Assembly (NCBI GenBank): GCA_963693365.1
Contig: CAVNZM010000005.1
Coordinates: 12,214,001-12,278,000 of the forward strand
Direction: 5' to 3'
Source: Amoebidium appalachense
Lineage: Eukaryota; Ichthyosporea
Length of the DNA: 64,000 bases
Below the pieces are notes generated by a model that was not told the DNA's origin, did no database searches, and saw only the letters and a program-made list of their open reading frames with translations. The position numbers were made by a program, and so were the translations under genes. This document shows, piece by piece, positions 51,601 to 62,684 of this stretch (position 1 is the stretch's first letter; every line of letters begins with the position of its first letter).

Positions 51601-52156
51601 TAGGAGGGGAAAATGTTGAAAAGTGTGTGTGATTCTGGGAAGAGGTGTCGTGCATGTTGTGCCAAACATCGTTCCTAGGAGATTCTACCGAGCCAGGTGG
51701 CCCATTATACAACGTGTTGATTGCAGCTATGGTTCTATTAACCAACTTTAACACAGCAAATCTCTTGTTGAACCTCCCACGTCTTCTTGGAGAGGACAAC
51801 CTAACACCATCAAGCAACAGCGGGACTACAAAAAGGGGAAGTGGAAGTAAATCATTAGACACATGGGGAAACAAGCCTGGCTCAGCCGCGCCCGTGACGC
51901 CCTCACCAGGGGTACTAACATGGGGGGCTACGGGCTCACCGGTGTACCACTTCCGAGGGAAAGAACCAAACTCAGCTGGTTCCGTGGCAGCTGTGTTCGG
52001 GAACGAAGGCTGTGGACCGTGGCCTCCCCCTGCCTCAGCTGGGCAGCTGCGGGAGGCGCAGGGGGGTACGAATCTGTGGAAGCTGGGCCTAGGCATCCTT
52101 GTTGCCATCGAACGGTCCATCCACACACACGCGCGCCACCGTGACACCCCCCGCAC
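48620..52156 (-). CDS. Retrotransposon polyprotein: reverse transcriptase, RNase H, tyrosine recombinase
   Basis: A single open frame of 1178 codons. Reverse transcriptase: LIMDARPMNAV near residue 385, KYDFSNFYHRFRVPDW with the first catalytic Asp, SMPMGWKWAPFVAQ, and the catalytic box HLIYVDDW near residue 517. RNase H: LLLASDASTKGAGVSI near residue 680. Tyrosine recombinase at the C-terminus: TYTRPGELSRRTV (first Arg), STRHGAAS near residue 1109 (the HxxR-type box region) and the tyrosine in FNHYIDTNKA near 1145. The enzyme copies the element's RNA and inserts a circular or linear product by recombination rather than by an integrase. No separate gag frame is evident between 52157 and 52687; the first 250 residues are Pro/Ser-rich and could serve that role. 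No stop or frameshift interrupts the frame. Confidence 0.92.
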   Translation of the reverse strand: MRGVSRWRACVWMDRSMATRMPRPSFHRFVPPCASRSCPAEAGGGHGPQPSFPNTAATEPAEFGSFPRKWYTGEPVAPHVSTPGEGVTGAAEPGLFPHVSNDLLPLPLFVVPLLLDGVRLSSPRRRGRFNKRFAVLKLVNRTIAAINTLYNGPPGSVESPRNDVWHNMHDTSSQNHTHFSTFSPPTSTHFFPTPFPKSTHFSHAPSPAQTQSIQRIFVFCADMRRRISNVPLAAVSESFPYFNHSKAFTPIVAERIALPPEGFGATVPLLEVLPPDLKEMMEKPNVLVVASNRTGDAVGQPNGHGVCGLGGVLATESTTEGAEGAHPLPGRPVHAFASPAEWPILAKRMYVCGMVAFSEISEPPKIINGLFAVEKDEKEDRLIMDARPMNAVMIDPPNPNFPSPADLCSIIVPKDAAVVVAKYDFSNFYHRFRVPDWLSWYQGLPPVSSSAVGLPGVDRLVYPRVLSMPMGWKWAPFVAQRSHQHITHPPLRIERCIQSNSSPAHSITDQSDTAHLIYVDDWVGVGLEESTVNSEMTAAGRAGETHGFEIKPSKTVTASRDHPETVALGLAIGRDGVIRPDASRLARLLADTKAVLFMREVAPRALSRLLGGWAWLLLLNRALFSVLEASYQFALSAGQCPLTACPIPSAVKGELALLVDLAPLIVCDLTAAPASLLLASDASTKGAGVSIASVTAEQSLTALAQSVSRPGYSFLGPVDDTGELVINALSADECNDSTNHPTTDDSFLKVVDGLQWHHPISTPWRHEDHITILEGHVLLLSLRRFTRAPQNHSTRVAHLIDNTSLLFAVAKGRSSSRRLNHLCRRVAALVCAAALRPAWVWVPSAHNPADMPSRDVVPSAKITHMLNLNVTAPTVAKYDNALNKFVAWCVEDGVSTFQSVEQVDNMLASYAADMYEELGETRSGLAHCKTVLSAIHHFYPQCKDSESLVLSARVLRGWDHANPTNHHRPLPYDYMILAVSALWEYKMPHVALYLCMSFATYTRPGELSRRTVADFIPPNDPRLIEINAPAGSAVLLLPRSKTGNHQMVVIRDPVCLHLLQKLMAVGAFPHGSRPSDPLFHPGYTPSLVATRMQQSLTAVGLDSDFSLYSTRHGAASTAALRGEDYEQIRINGRWRNFTTPFNHYIDTNKAMLLAISMPAHLSAQAKSLARRPHMITHD

Positions 52157-52687
52157 CTCCCCACAGGGGGAGGCCGTGTGTTTACACCGAGCTCGACTAC
52201 CTAGTAGAGACCGTGCATTGACTCACAATGTCGTATATAAGAGAGTTCTGCTCGGGAAGAAGAGAGGCTCACTTGCCCATGTCAAGGAAAGCAGAGCACG
52301 TATTTGTAATGCTTGGAGTTCAGAAAGTTCACTGTGACTGTATAGGCAGAGAGACAGACAAAATTTACGTAGTTTTTCACTCTACAAGACTCCTCAGCGC
52401 TAGCGAGCTAAACAACATACTGAAGGGAAAAGACAAATGTAAAAGTCGTATTAATATCTAGAGCGAAAAAAGGAACCTTGAAAATGAGGAGAACGAGCTG
52501 GTTAACGTTGAGTTGCCAGAATTCGTGTGACAATTGCAGAAGTCAACAGAAAAAAGGACAGCTAGCTAAGGCAACTAGTTTGTGCGCTTTTACAGTAGCA
52601 CCACCAAACTTAGTTCAACCAACTAACTCTACAAATCCCTTTTACCTCTGATGCCAGACACTCACACAAACGCTAAAACGAAAACCA

Positions 52688-53150
52688 AAGAGAAAGCAAG
52701 AGCAAACCGTAAGGCACCAACTAATCAGACTGAGGTCTCAGCTTCTGCCCCTTTACACAAGGTGCCACCAAACCAAGAAAACACCCAAACAGCCTAATTA
52801 TTACCTTATCACGTTGCTCCCTCCCCTTTTTTCTTTTCACCTACACACTAGCTCTAAAAACAAGAACTGAACGAACGACGCCCACAGCCAGCTCTACAAA
52901 GCTGGTGCGCGGCTCACTCACATTTTTAGAACAGTGGAAAAGCCACCAATCATATCACCTATCTACTGATAACTACGGATCACTTCATAACTATACCTGA
53001 TCTATATCCAATCACTAAAGATACATACGACTGAGCTTAACATTCTACCCGTTAGGGCCAATCAGCTTGCACCGCTATGTAGCCGTTACCGCCGACTGAC
53101 CGAACACGTGTCATCTCTCACCGCTGCCTCCTCCCGCTCGAGAACAACAT
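52688..53150. repeat. Split direct repeat B, outer copy
   Basis: Matches 47775-48237 (463 bp) at a constant offset of 4913. Confidence 0.9.
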
Positions 53151-54052
53151 ACAGACAAGTCCTGAATCATGATGACTGTCATCCATGTACTGCTGATACA
53201 GGCCTTACTCCACCTACATGATACTGTACAACCTAATAAAACTATTCACAAGTAAACAAGAACGGTTTAGGTATAAGTGTAAATTTATACTAACAAACCA
53301 AACCTGTGTAATGTACATATGTATGAACTTCGAATTCGGTCTTCTAAGCATTCATGTGCATTGTTTGTGCAAGCCATTAAGTGGTTACGCTAATCGTGTG
53401 CGAGCGCACGTTCTGATTGGATGCTCATTGCTCGGCAATGAGCCAATTTTAGTTGTGGCCTCCTACTAGTAGAGGCTCCTACTCGTTAGAAAAGACCGCG
53501 GGGGAACGGAGAGGCCCCTGGACACTGGAAAAGGATGGTGAAAGGGTTGGTGAGGATGCTGCGAGGGGAAGAAAGGGGCATGGTAAGAACTCGAGAATGC
53601 AAGCAGTGACGTTGAGGGGAAGGGGCCCCAACAGGGGGGGGGGGGGGGGGGGCAGGGGCAATATTGCAAGCGAGGAAAAGAGCTAGACGAGAATTGCAGA
53701 GATGGCAGCGATGCAAGTTGTAAATGCACACGTGTTTATATTTGGAAATAGTGCGAGGGATGCCCCGGAAGAGCGCGGCGGATCCGTCCGGACATGTCAC
53801 CACGGAAAAAAGGCTCAAAGGGAGAACGGCACGCACTTGCAACAGGGCAGGGCACCAACAGTCACCACGGCATCTATCTAGTTCAAAAGTAGAATACCCG
53901 CTGCATGACATGCATATTTGCTCCAGTTCACCTGTCCATGCCTCTCCTCCATCCCAACACACACCATGTGTAGCAAGGTCTCCTAAATAGTACTCCCATA
54001 TTTTACAGGTTGTGCAGGTTTTAGGGGCAGCAACTCTGCAAACTAGTACATG
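53151..54052. other. Spacer between retrotransposon and H2A
   Basis: Unique sequence with one short G-run (53634-53652). No gene is supported. Confidence 0.4.
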
Positions 54053-54088
54053 ACCAGCTCTTTGAAAGGGGTGGTGTTGAAAAACACC
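54053..54088 (-). terminator. Histone 3' stem-loop and purine-rich downstream element of H2A
   Basis: On the coding strand GGTGTTTTTCAACACC (54088-54073) makes a 6-bp stem with a 4-nt loop, followed 9 nt later by CAAAGAGCTGG (54063-54053), which resembles the U7-binding histone downstream element. Confidence 0.85.
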
Positions 54089-54118
54089 AAATAAAGCATT
54101 TGGGCTTGCTCTGTGCGC

Positions 54119-54526
54119 TTAGGCCGTCTCCGCCTTCTTGCTGGTGCCCTCCTTGCCCGTCTTCTTGGGCAGCAACACAGCGTGGATGTTGGGCAGCACA
54201 CCACCCTGTGCAATCGTCACCCCACCAAGCAAACGGTTCAACTCTTCATCATTGCGAATGGCCAGCTGAAGATGGCGGGGTATGATACGTGTCTTTTTGT
54301 TATCGCGCGCAGCGTTTCCAGCCAACTCGAGAATCTCGGCGGCCAAGTATTCGAGCACAGCTGCGAGGTAGACTGGTGCACCTGCACCCACACGCTCGGC
54401 GTAGTTGCCCTTGCGGAGAAGGCGGTGCACGCGACCAACTGGAAACTGGAGTCCGGCCCGAGACGATCGGGACTTGGACTTGCCCCCTGCGACCTTTCCC
54501 TTACCGCCCTTACCCTTTCCAGACAT
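54119..54526 (-). CDS. H2A: Histone H2A
   Basis: 135 residues from the ATG at 54526 (an upstream in-frame ATG at 54550 would add a leader that no H2A has). The core is canonical: [20 protein letters not shown], the [14 protein letters not shown] helix, acidic patch residues [15 protein letters not shown], and [20 protein letters not shown]. The N-tail is Gly/Lys-rich. The C-tail ends [12 protein letters not shown] with no SQ(E/D)Y motif, so it is an ordinary H2A, not H2A.X or H2A.Z. No introns. It is transcribed away from H4 with a 311-bp shared promoter. Confidence 0.98.
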   Translation of the reverse strand: MSGKGKGGKGKVAGGKSKSRSSRAGLQFPVGRVHRLLRKGNYAERVGAGAPVYLAAVLEYLAAEILELAGNAARDNKKTRIIPRHLQLAIRNDEELNRLLGGVTIAQGGVLPNIHAVLLPKKTGKEGTSKKAETA

Positions 54527-55149
<623 letters not shown>

Positions 55150-55188
55150 GTGTTTTTCCCCGCGTGCCTGCAAAACAACGGAAGATAT

Positions 55189-55204
55189 GGTGTTTCTAAA
55201 CACC
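55189..55204 (+). terminator. Histone 3' stem-loop of H4
   Basis: GGTGTTTCTAAACACC: 6-bp stem, 4-nt loop, 40 nt after the stop. Followed by CTCAAAGTTATTATCGTGCC. Confidence 0.85.
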
Positions 55205-56823
55205 ACTCCCTCTCAAAGTTATTATCGTGCCACATGTGTGGTAAATTGCGAGTGAGCGGTCTTGGGGTGAAGGCTTGCCAAGGTATGTTGTATACACACA
55301 GGGACACACTGTTTTCGCGTACTTAGCCATATGTAAGTTGCCGGTCTAGACGTGCCTTCAGCTCATGCAACACTGGCGTTTTTCCTTGTTGGTTCCACAC
55401 ATGGAAGCACATGTGCACGGATCCCTACATTTCATTGAATTTTTTTGCGCCCAAAAACGCACAACTTCACAGCTTCGATGTTTGTCATACCTGTGACATT
55501 CCCTCGAGAGCCCCCCCCCCCCCCCCCCCACCCCCCACCCACCCACCCATCCACCCACCCAACACACATACACACACACCACCACCACCACCACCGTGGC
55601 TATTCCCTTTTCCATAGTCTCTGCCCCTCTCTTCCCAAATTTGCGGCGAGGTTGTGGAATATCGATGTTGGGAGCAAGAAAAAATCCAACAACAAGGCAA
55701 TTCAATCTGTGATCTAGGTTCAAAGTATCGTACAATATTGTTCCGGTCAGTTCAATACAGTTATTATTCCCTCAGGGAGGTCGGTGCCACTTCTTGTGGC
55801 CAGGATCGGTCCAAAAAAACAAAACAAAAAAAAGGTGCACCTAAGAAAAACCACATGTTAAACTCTGAGGCTCCCCCCTCCACCTCTACTCCGTCTTCTT
55901 ACCCACCTGCCCTGTAGATGGTTTGGCTTTGCTGCACACCTGTAGGAGTCTTGGGACCTAATATATGTCGGAGCACCGGCACAACACAGGTATATATATA
56001 TGCATCATATTTGATATTCGGCATACACCTGCACACCATTTTTACCTTGTGCTATTCTCCATTTCCGGTGACACATTTTATCTCGTCACCAGTACTGCAC
56101 AAGAGGGTCGGATGCAGCTATGTATACCTATGATTTGCACTTTTATTAACATGGTTGCTTACATACGTTTTTAAACTTTGTCTCTGCCCCATGCACGGCA
56201 TTCGAATCTCTTTTGAAAGTACGTGCAGACGATCCTCAAGCTCGAAACTTCACAAATGTGTGACATGCATCCTGCGAGTATCCGGATCCAATACATGTGG
56301 TTTGGTGCAAGATGCACTTATCCTTATCTCCACAAACATGCACGTCGTATGTACTTAAATTTTTATTTTTTTTTTGGAAAGGGGGAGGGGGGGAGTGCTG
56401 TATGTATGTACTTTGTGTGTTTGTCTAGGTGATTCTCATTGGCTAGTATGTGGGAAAGGACACTGAAGGGCTCGCATGAAAGGGCAGATCGGGGAGTCAA
56501 CGAGGGTGAAAGGGGCCGGGGTCACGGGGGCGGCGGGGGGGGGGGGGGGGGGGGGGCTCCATCTGTTAAATTTGCAGAATGAATATGGCACACTCGTCAG
56601 AAACGTCAGTTTGCCAAACCTCTTTTGTGGATGGTCAAAGAGAGCCACTCTCGTTAAGGGGGACATGGGTACGTACGAACTCGAGAACAGTAGGCTTCGG
56701 GGGCAAGGTTTTTTGGATGGTGGGGCTTTAACTTGAGCTTGGCTTGGTGATTCAATCAAACTTGATGAGAGGTCGGTGGGCGCAGGGGGGTGATGGAGTA
56801 GGGGTGGGACTGAGGCAGGGCCG

Positions 56824-56864
<41 letters not shown>

Positions 56865-56899
56865 GGAGGAAGGGAGGGAGGGAGAGGGAGAGAGAGAGA

Positions 56900-56952
<53 letters not shown>

Positions 56953-57764
56953 GGGGGGGGGAGGGGGGGATGGGGTCGAGACAACCTGCAGGCCCTGGTG
57001 GTCCGTGATTGAGAGAGGATGAAAAAGTTGTCAACTCGACATGGCTGTGCAACAGTGCAAGGTAGTGTGTTGGGGGAACTCTGAGTGGCGGGAGCTAGGT
57101 TGTGCGTGAGAACGGGACGTGGGTGCACCCCGGGTTGGTGGTAGTTGTGGTTGGGTTAGGGGGGGCATGCAACGTGTAATATGCAGACCAACACGGGGGG
57201 GGGGGGGGGGGGGGAGGGAGGTATGCGGACGGGAGCTTTGTGTGTGTTGTCCGGAGGAAACCGTTGGTCCGTTATCGAGTATGTACTGTACTGTAGTGCA
57301 CGTGAAAGGACAGCTCAGTTCGAAAGGCTATCACAACACAAGTTCATGTGCTTGATGTAATAACCGATGAGAACGAGTAACAAGATGGAAACATGGGGTG
57401 GGAGCTGGAAACTGAATACGACGAATCAATGAACAGAGAATGGGTGTATACGTGTAGGTGGGCCTGGAATAGTTGGGTGGGTGGGTGAGGGGGGGGGGGG
57501 GGGGGGGGGGGGGAATAATTGTGGGGAAGTGGGGGTGCATATAGGACGAATAAGTGTGTGGGTTGTGGAGAGGCCCGGGAAGAGAGGAAACTAAAAATTT
57601 TGGAACGGTGTACAAACAAAAGTACACACAAATCTTACTCGAAAAAGCAACAGCACAAGCACAAGGAGGCAGACATGCGGTAATTGAGCTACACACGTGC
57701 AGTTGCAAAATGTGGAGCATGGTCCTATGTACAGGTATTGCACGATAACAGCTTTGAAGAGGGT
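55205..57764. other. Spacer between H4 and H3
   Basis: Unique sequence with a C-run and CACC repeats at 55510-55594, G-runs at 56531-56556, 56824-56863, 57195-57213 and 57490-57512, and a GA/GT block 56880-56960. No supported gene. Confidence 0.5.
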
Positions 57765-57780
57765 GGTGTTTAGAAACACC
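57765..57780 (-). terminator. Histone 3' stem-loop of H3
   Basis: Coding strand GGTGTTTCTAAACACC, followed by CTTCAAAGCTGTTATCGTGC, which resembles the elements after H4 and H2A. Confidence 0.85.
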
Positions 57781-57811
57781 AATGTTTTTGCTCTCTTTCA
57801 CAAGAGACACT

Positions 57812-58493
<682 letters not shown>

Positions 58494-58871
58494 ATGCCTC
58501 CCAAGGGTGGAAAGAAGGCCGAGAAGAAGGCCGGCGAGGGTGGTGCCGCCGCCGCCGCCAAGAAGGGCGACAAGAAGAAGAAGAAGAAGAGAAAGGAGAG
58601 CTACAGCGTGTACATCTACAAGGTGCTCAAGCAGGTGCACCCCGACACCGGCATCTCTTCTAAGGCCATGTCTATCATGAACTCGTTTGTGAACGACATC
58701 TTCGAGCGTGTTGCCGGTGAAGCGTCCAAGCTTGCCCTCTACAACAAGAAGTCTACCATCTCTTCTCGCGAGATCCAGACGGCTGTGCGTCTGCTTCTGC
58801 CGGGTGAGCTTGCCAAGCACGCCGTGTCTGAGGGCACCAAGGCCGTCACCAAGTACACGTCCAACAAGTAA
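58494..58871 (+). CDS. H2B: Histone H2B
   Basis: 125 residues. A Lys/Ala-rich N-tail is followed by the canonical histone fold: [58 protein letters not shown] and [19 protein letters not shown]. The ubiquitinated Lys of the AVTKYTS motif is present. No introns. Divergent from H3. Confidence 0.99.
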   Translation: MPPKGGKKAEKKAGEGGAAAAAKKGDKKKKKKRKESYSVYIYKVLKQVHPDTGISSKAMSIMNSFVNDIFERVAGEASKLALYNKKSTISSREIQTAVRLLLPGELAKHAVSEGTKAVTKYTSNK

Positions 58872-58906
58872 GCGTGTGCGTGGTATTACTAGCACGAAAA
58901 CAAACT

Positions 58907-58922
58907 GGTGTTTCTGAACACC
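58907..58922 (+). terminator. Histone 3' stem-loop of H2B
   Basis: GGTGTTTCTGAACACC, 35 nt after the stop, followed by CCCAAAGGAGTTTATCGTTT. Confidence 0.85.
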
Positions 58923-59515
58923 AACCCCCTTCCCAAAGGAGTTTATCGTTTCACAACTTGTTCTCACACTAGAAGTCTCAAACACCTTGCTTCCTCTCTA
59001 TCATCGCGTGCATAACAAAACAGGATGTTAATGGTGCGTGGGTGTGGTGTGGTGGTGTTCTCATGGTCTGTCGCCGTACTACGGTTATGAGTTAGTTGGC
59101 CTACGTACGGGGTTTACGCTGTTTACTCGAGGCAAAGAGAGACCAGTCTCAGGTATGGGGGTATGCCTCGTCCACTTGCACATAGCACGATTTATTTTAC
59201 TGCCGTAATAGAAGAATTTCAAGTGCAGGACTCACACATCAGTGTGGGCCGGGCAACATGATTGCCGACCGTGGCGTGGATTGCTGTGCTCCTGCCCTCA
59301 CAACCACAGGTTCGGCATCCTGTTTTTCCCAATTCCATGCAAGGAACCGGAAGCTTTGAACAAGAGATAGACGACTCAACTGTTCACACTGAGGCTATCC
59401 GTTTTATTTCATTTTATTTAGGCTCACTCTGCGCAGCGGGTACAGCCTGGCATAAGAGCTAATACCAAAACTAGCAGCTGTTCCCATGTCGTCTAAATAG
59501 AGATGTCACGTGCAT
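58923..59515. other. Spacer between H2B and paralogue 3, with a reversed R2 copy
   Basis: No supported gene. Bases 59105-59170 carry repeat R2 in reverse (GTTTACGCTGTTTACTCGAG, GCAAAGAGAGACCAGTCTCA). Confidence 0.5.
59105..59170 (-). repeat. Repeat R2 copy, reversed
   Basis: The reverse complement matches 20712-20790 and 29280-29355 over about 60 bp. Confidence 0.75.
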
Positions 59516-59609
59516 CCTTCTACCAGAAATGTCATTCTGATAAGTTAGTGCAGAGAAGCATAAGGCACAACAGCAACATGGTTATCATGATGACATTTCT
59601 GGTAGAAGG
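59516..59609. repeat. Perfect 20-bp inverted repeat (hairpin)
   Basis: CCTTCTACCAGAAATGTCAT at 59516-59535 and its exact reverse complement at 59590-59609, with a 54-nt loop. It lies just past the putative stop of paralogue 3, so it could be in its 3'UTR. Confidence 0.85.
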
Positions 59610-60023
59610 AAGAAAAGAAGAATTTCAGCACAGCTCATACTGTAACCACCAGAACTGCGTTGAGTTTTCCTTACTGACCTCAATGACAGTCTCCTCGGGG
59701 ACGGTCATCTGCACGGTCTGTAGGCAAATCATTTGTTAGCTTTCTACAGGAATATGGCTGCCCGTAAACTTGTAATGGTCTGAAGGCGCCAGGGGAAAGA
59801 TCTGTCAGTAGCTTCAAAATTGACCACCCTGGGATGTGGCAGGTTTCACGGGGGGAGGGGGGACCACACAAAAGCAGCCGGGCCCCAGGTCCTCAAAGAT
59901 CTAGGGACACACAGACCTGCCCCATACATATACGACACGAGACAGTCTACAACGAAACGTCCCCTGGGGTTGGGGTTGGTAAAAAGGTTGGTTTTTTTTT
60001 TGGTTTTTTTGTTGTTGTTGTTG

Positions 60024-60066
<43 letters not shown>

Positions 60067-60138
60067 CGTTTTCGAATTAAGCCCCTCCCTCCCCCTCTCC
60101 CAACTGCTTCTACCACAACCACCAAAATCACTACCGCC

Positions 60139-60142
<4 letters not shown>

Positions 60143-60202
<60 letters not shown>

Positions 60203-60217
60203 CAAATACACACGCGT

Positions 60218-60255
<38 letters not shown>
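60143..60255. repeat. (CA)n microsatellite
   Basis: Two CA arrays separated by GCACACACAAATACACACGC. C-runs follow to about 60558. Confidence 0.95.
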
Positions 60256-60258
<3 letters not shown>

Positions 60259-61039
60259 ACAATGGTGCACATACAATATTGCACGAATATAACTGACATT
60301 GTATCCACTGGCAGACTTGAACAACAGCGCACACGCACGCGTGCAGGCGAAACACAATATCAAACACTATAGCACAGCCCCCTCTCTCCCCCCCCTCCGC
60401 CCCCCCCCTCCCTCCCTCCCATCCCCCCTCCCCCCCCCCCCCCCTCCAAACCACCACCACCACCACCACACACACACACACCGCCCCTCCTTCCACTCTT
60501 AACCCCCCCATCCCCCCCCCCCCCCCTCCCTCCCTCTCCCCCCCCCCCCCCCCCCCCCGCGCACCTCCCCTTCTTCAAAAAATCGAAAAGAACACCCACC
60601 GTGTACTCGGAGATCACCCTCTTTGCCAGGCCTGACGCCCACTCCTCATCCTTCAGTGTGCCCAGCACCCTCATCAGGCTCAAGAGAACATCCCCACGCG
60701 GTGTTCGAGTTGGGAGCATTTTCTTCAATGCACCAATGAGCTTTTCCTTCTGCGTGCGTCCTTGCACAAACCTGTCGAACAGTTCTGTTGCTGCAACCAA
60801 CGGAATTTTTTCCGCCGACACCAACTTACTTATTGCCAATCGCAGTTTTTCCGCTTGCGCCGCTTTGAGAGATACATTCATCTCCGATGGTTGTAGGTCC
60901 CGATGTAGAAGCTCACCCACCCACCCATTTCCATTATGGAGCGAGCAATGTTTCTTGCGTGGTGAAGGCATGAAAGTGTGGCCATGGATAGAGAACCGGG
61001 TGAAGCCAAACACCGACACATGTAGTCACGAAGTGTCAC

Positions 61040-61470
61040 GGCGGGTGCGGGTAGAATATTGTTGGTCGGTGGATTTGTTGGGTTGGGGTATTCAGTGGAG
61101 GAAGAATCCTGCATGATGAGGGCGACTTCCTGCGTGATAGAGTGATGTATGTAAGAGGCGGGGTTTGGGTGGTAGGTGTCGTGTGTGGACAGAAACATTA
61201 TGATTCGCTCAGGCTAAAACGGTCTTAAAGGGGTGGGAGAGGTGAAAACATGAAAGGTATGAGTATAATAACATAGCGCGGCACACGAATGTTGTTGTTC
61301 GGTTGGGTTTTTTGTGCCGGGGTATTTGGTGGAGCATGGGTCTGGCTTGGTATGTGTGGCCTCCTGCTTGACTGAGTGATGTGTATGAAAGATGAGGCGG
61401 TGTATGGATGATAGGTGTTGTGTGTGGATGACAACACTAGGATTTGCTAAAACAGTCATTAGGGAGTGGG
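61040..61470. repeat. Diverged tandem duplication of about 235 bp in paralogue 3
   Basis: GGGTGGTAGGTGTCGTGTGTGG and neighbouring sequence near 61170 recur as GGATGATAGGTGTTGTGTGTGG near 61405. The 5' part of the helical exon (Pro/Asn-rich) is included in both, so the outer copy is a candidate extra or dead exon. Confidence 0.6.
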
Positions 61471-62214
61471 AGTCACCAACAAAGCAGAGTATAACAACAT
61501 AGCACCACACACGAACAACATGAAGAACGAGCACTTGCGCCTAATAGCCATCCACAGTATAAATATGGTACATATGACCATTTCTGGGGCCGTAAGCCTC
61601 TAGGTTTGTGCTAGGATACCCGACTTCTCTGTACATTACACACACGCTCCTACACCTACCTCAATAGTAGCCAAGCTGGTGTGTTACTCCCCTGTTTTCA
61701 ACCGTGCAGATCACAGGCATAAAGCTACCACCCACCTGTTCCCATATGTTGCATTCTTCCTTTTCCTGTGTGGGTAACGAGTCGGTGGTGGTGTAGGCTG
61801 CAATCGTGTTGGGTGAGATGACTGGTGAGGGGTGTGGATTTGCGCAGTTTCTCTTTACGCTGTGCCCTGAAACTGTGACTCCTGGTGAGGTGGTGGGGGG
61901 AAGGAACGGTGGCTGGGGTGGTTGAAGGCATGGGGAGGTGCTTGCTGTAGGTGGTGCTGATTAGTTAGTAGCGGGGTGTGTGCAGGTGTGTTTATGGAGT
62001 CGGTGATTTGGCTTTCCGATAATGGGAAGAAAATCCCCTCCCCCCCCCCCCTCCACCCCCCACCCCCATCCCACCCCCCACCCCTCACCCCGCTCTGCCC
62101 CCCCCCCCCCCCCCCCCAAAAAAAAAAAAAAAAAAAAAAGAAAAAACACAAGCAACAAGAACAAAGAAAAAAAGAAACTCGCACTCACGCACACACATGC
62201 ACTCCCGCACACAC

Positions 62215-62296
62215 ATGACAGACAACACAATGCAGACTGCAAAGTGAGTATACAGAATAATCAGCTTGATGAGGGGGAAAAGGAGCCCGTCTTCCA

Positions 62297-62341
<45 letters not shown>

Positions 62342-62400
62342 CTATCTACAGTACCCGAGTTTCAACCCATTCACCTCGTCAACGAAACCCAACTCAGACG
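62215..62400 (+). repeat. Repeat R1 copy, interrupted by a long G-run
   Basis: CAGACAACACAATGCAGACT, then GAGCCCGTCTTCC, a 43-base G-run, then AGTACCCGAGTTTCAACCCA, CACCTCGTCAACGAAACCCA and ACTCAGACG. Antisense to paralogue 3. Confidence 0.75.
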
Positions 62401-62684
62401 ACGTTGGGGAGTGGGGAAGGGGGGGGGGGGGGGGGGGGGGGAGGGAGGGGGGGCAAGCCGTTGTGATCTGGCTGGCTATGCAGGGTGCCGAGGTCTGGTG
62501 TCGTTGGAGGCACATTCTCTTTGCGAAGCGAAGAACCCATACTGATTCGTTGGTGCAGGTTGGTGTTGCCGTGTGTAGTCAACGCCGTTAACGGTTTTCG
62601 TTTGCGCCAGTGAACATGTGCTGCTTGTGTGGGTGTGCTCTTGTCGAGGTTTGATGTCTCGGAGAGGGAATTAATAGGGCACAT

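Larger units (their letters stand above)
47458..53150 (-). mobile_element. Full-length Ngaro/PAT-like tyrosine-recombinase retrotransposon (DIRS order), 5.7 kb
   Basis: The ends are split direct repeats. Repeat A occurs at 47458-47759 and 48237-48538 (302 bp). Repeat B occurs at 47775-48237 and 52688-53150 (463 bp). In coding orientation the order is B, ORF, A, B, A, the A1-ORF-B1A2-B2 arrangement of Ngaro/PAT elements. The inner B/A junction (AACAACATGCCGG) is the fusion of the two outer ends (AACAACAT and TGCCGG), as expected for replication through a circle. The repeat copies look identical to me, which suggests a recent insertion. No target-site duplication is visible, as expected for this order. 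It lies between paralogue 2 and the histone genes. Confidence 0.9.
59625..62684 (-). pseudogene. Novel family, paralogue 3: frame broken once, model partial
   Basis: Supported exons: 61736-61956 (phase 1 to 0, Pro-rich, ends ECNIWEQ), 60600-61129 (helical domain) and 59625-59717 (terminal, ends FWWLQYELC then TGA, comparable to AWWMQYMR of paralogue 1). A possible first exon is 62543-62684 (starts MCPINSLSETS, phase 1 end). The helical exon opens with ILPAPAVTLRDYMCRCLASP, aligned with IIPAPGETLSDYIIRCLDSP of paralogue 2, but is 530 nt: the frame breaks at GGGTGGGTGGGTGAG near 60920 and resumes in another frame (ELLHRDLQPSEMNVSLK ... SKLVSAEKIPLVAATELFD). With one base restored in number only, the spacing to paralogue 2 is identical (58 residues between matched blocks). 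Exons between 59718 and 60599, expected from the other paralogues, were not found with confidence. A Pro-rich frame at 62600-62823 with an acceptor-like end may also belong here. Confidence 0.5.

Noticed and set aside
51645-52337. 230-codon plus frame opposite the retrotransposon
   Set aside because: Antisense shadow of the polyprotein N-terminus; no motif of its own.
47458-53150. Interpretation as an LTR retrotransposon
   Set aside because: Repeats are split (A-B order) rather than terminal, and the C-terminus is a tyrosine recombinase, not an integrase.
60600-61129. A 35-nt intron (GTGAGC...GGAG) that would repair the paralogue 3 frame
   Set aside because: Alignment with paralogue 2 has identical spacing when only one base is allowed for, so removing 35 nt would delete conserved residues; such a short intron is also unlike all others here.
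61200-61370. Extra coding exon in paralogue 3 (HIPSQTHAPPNTPAQKTQ frame)
   Set aside because: Phases do not fit the neighbouring exons, and it is a tandem copy of the following exon's start; recorded as a duplication instead.
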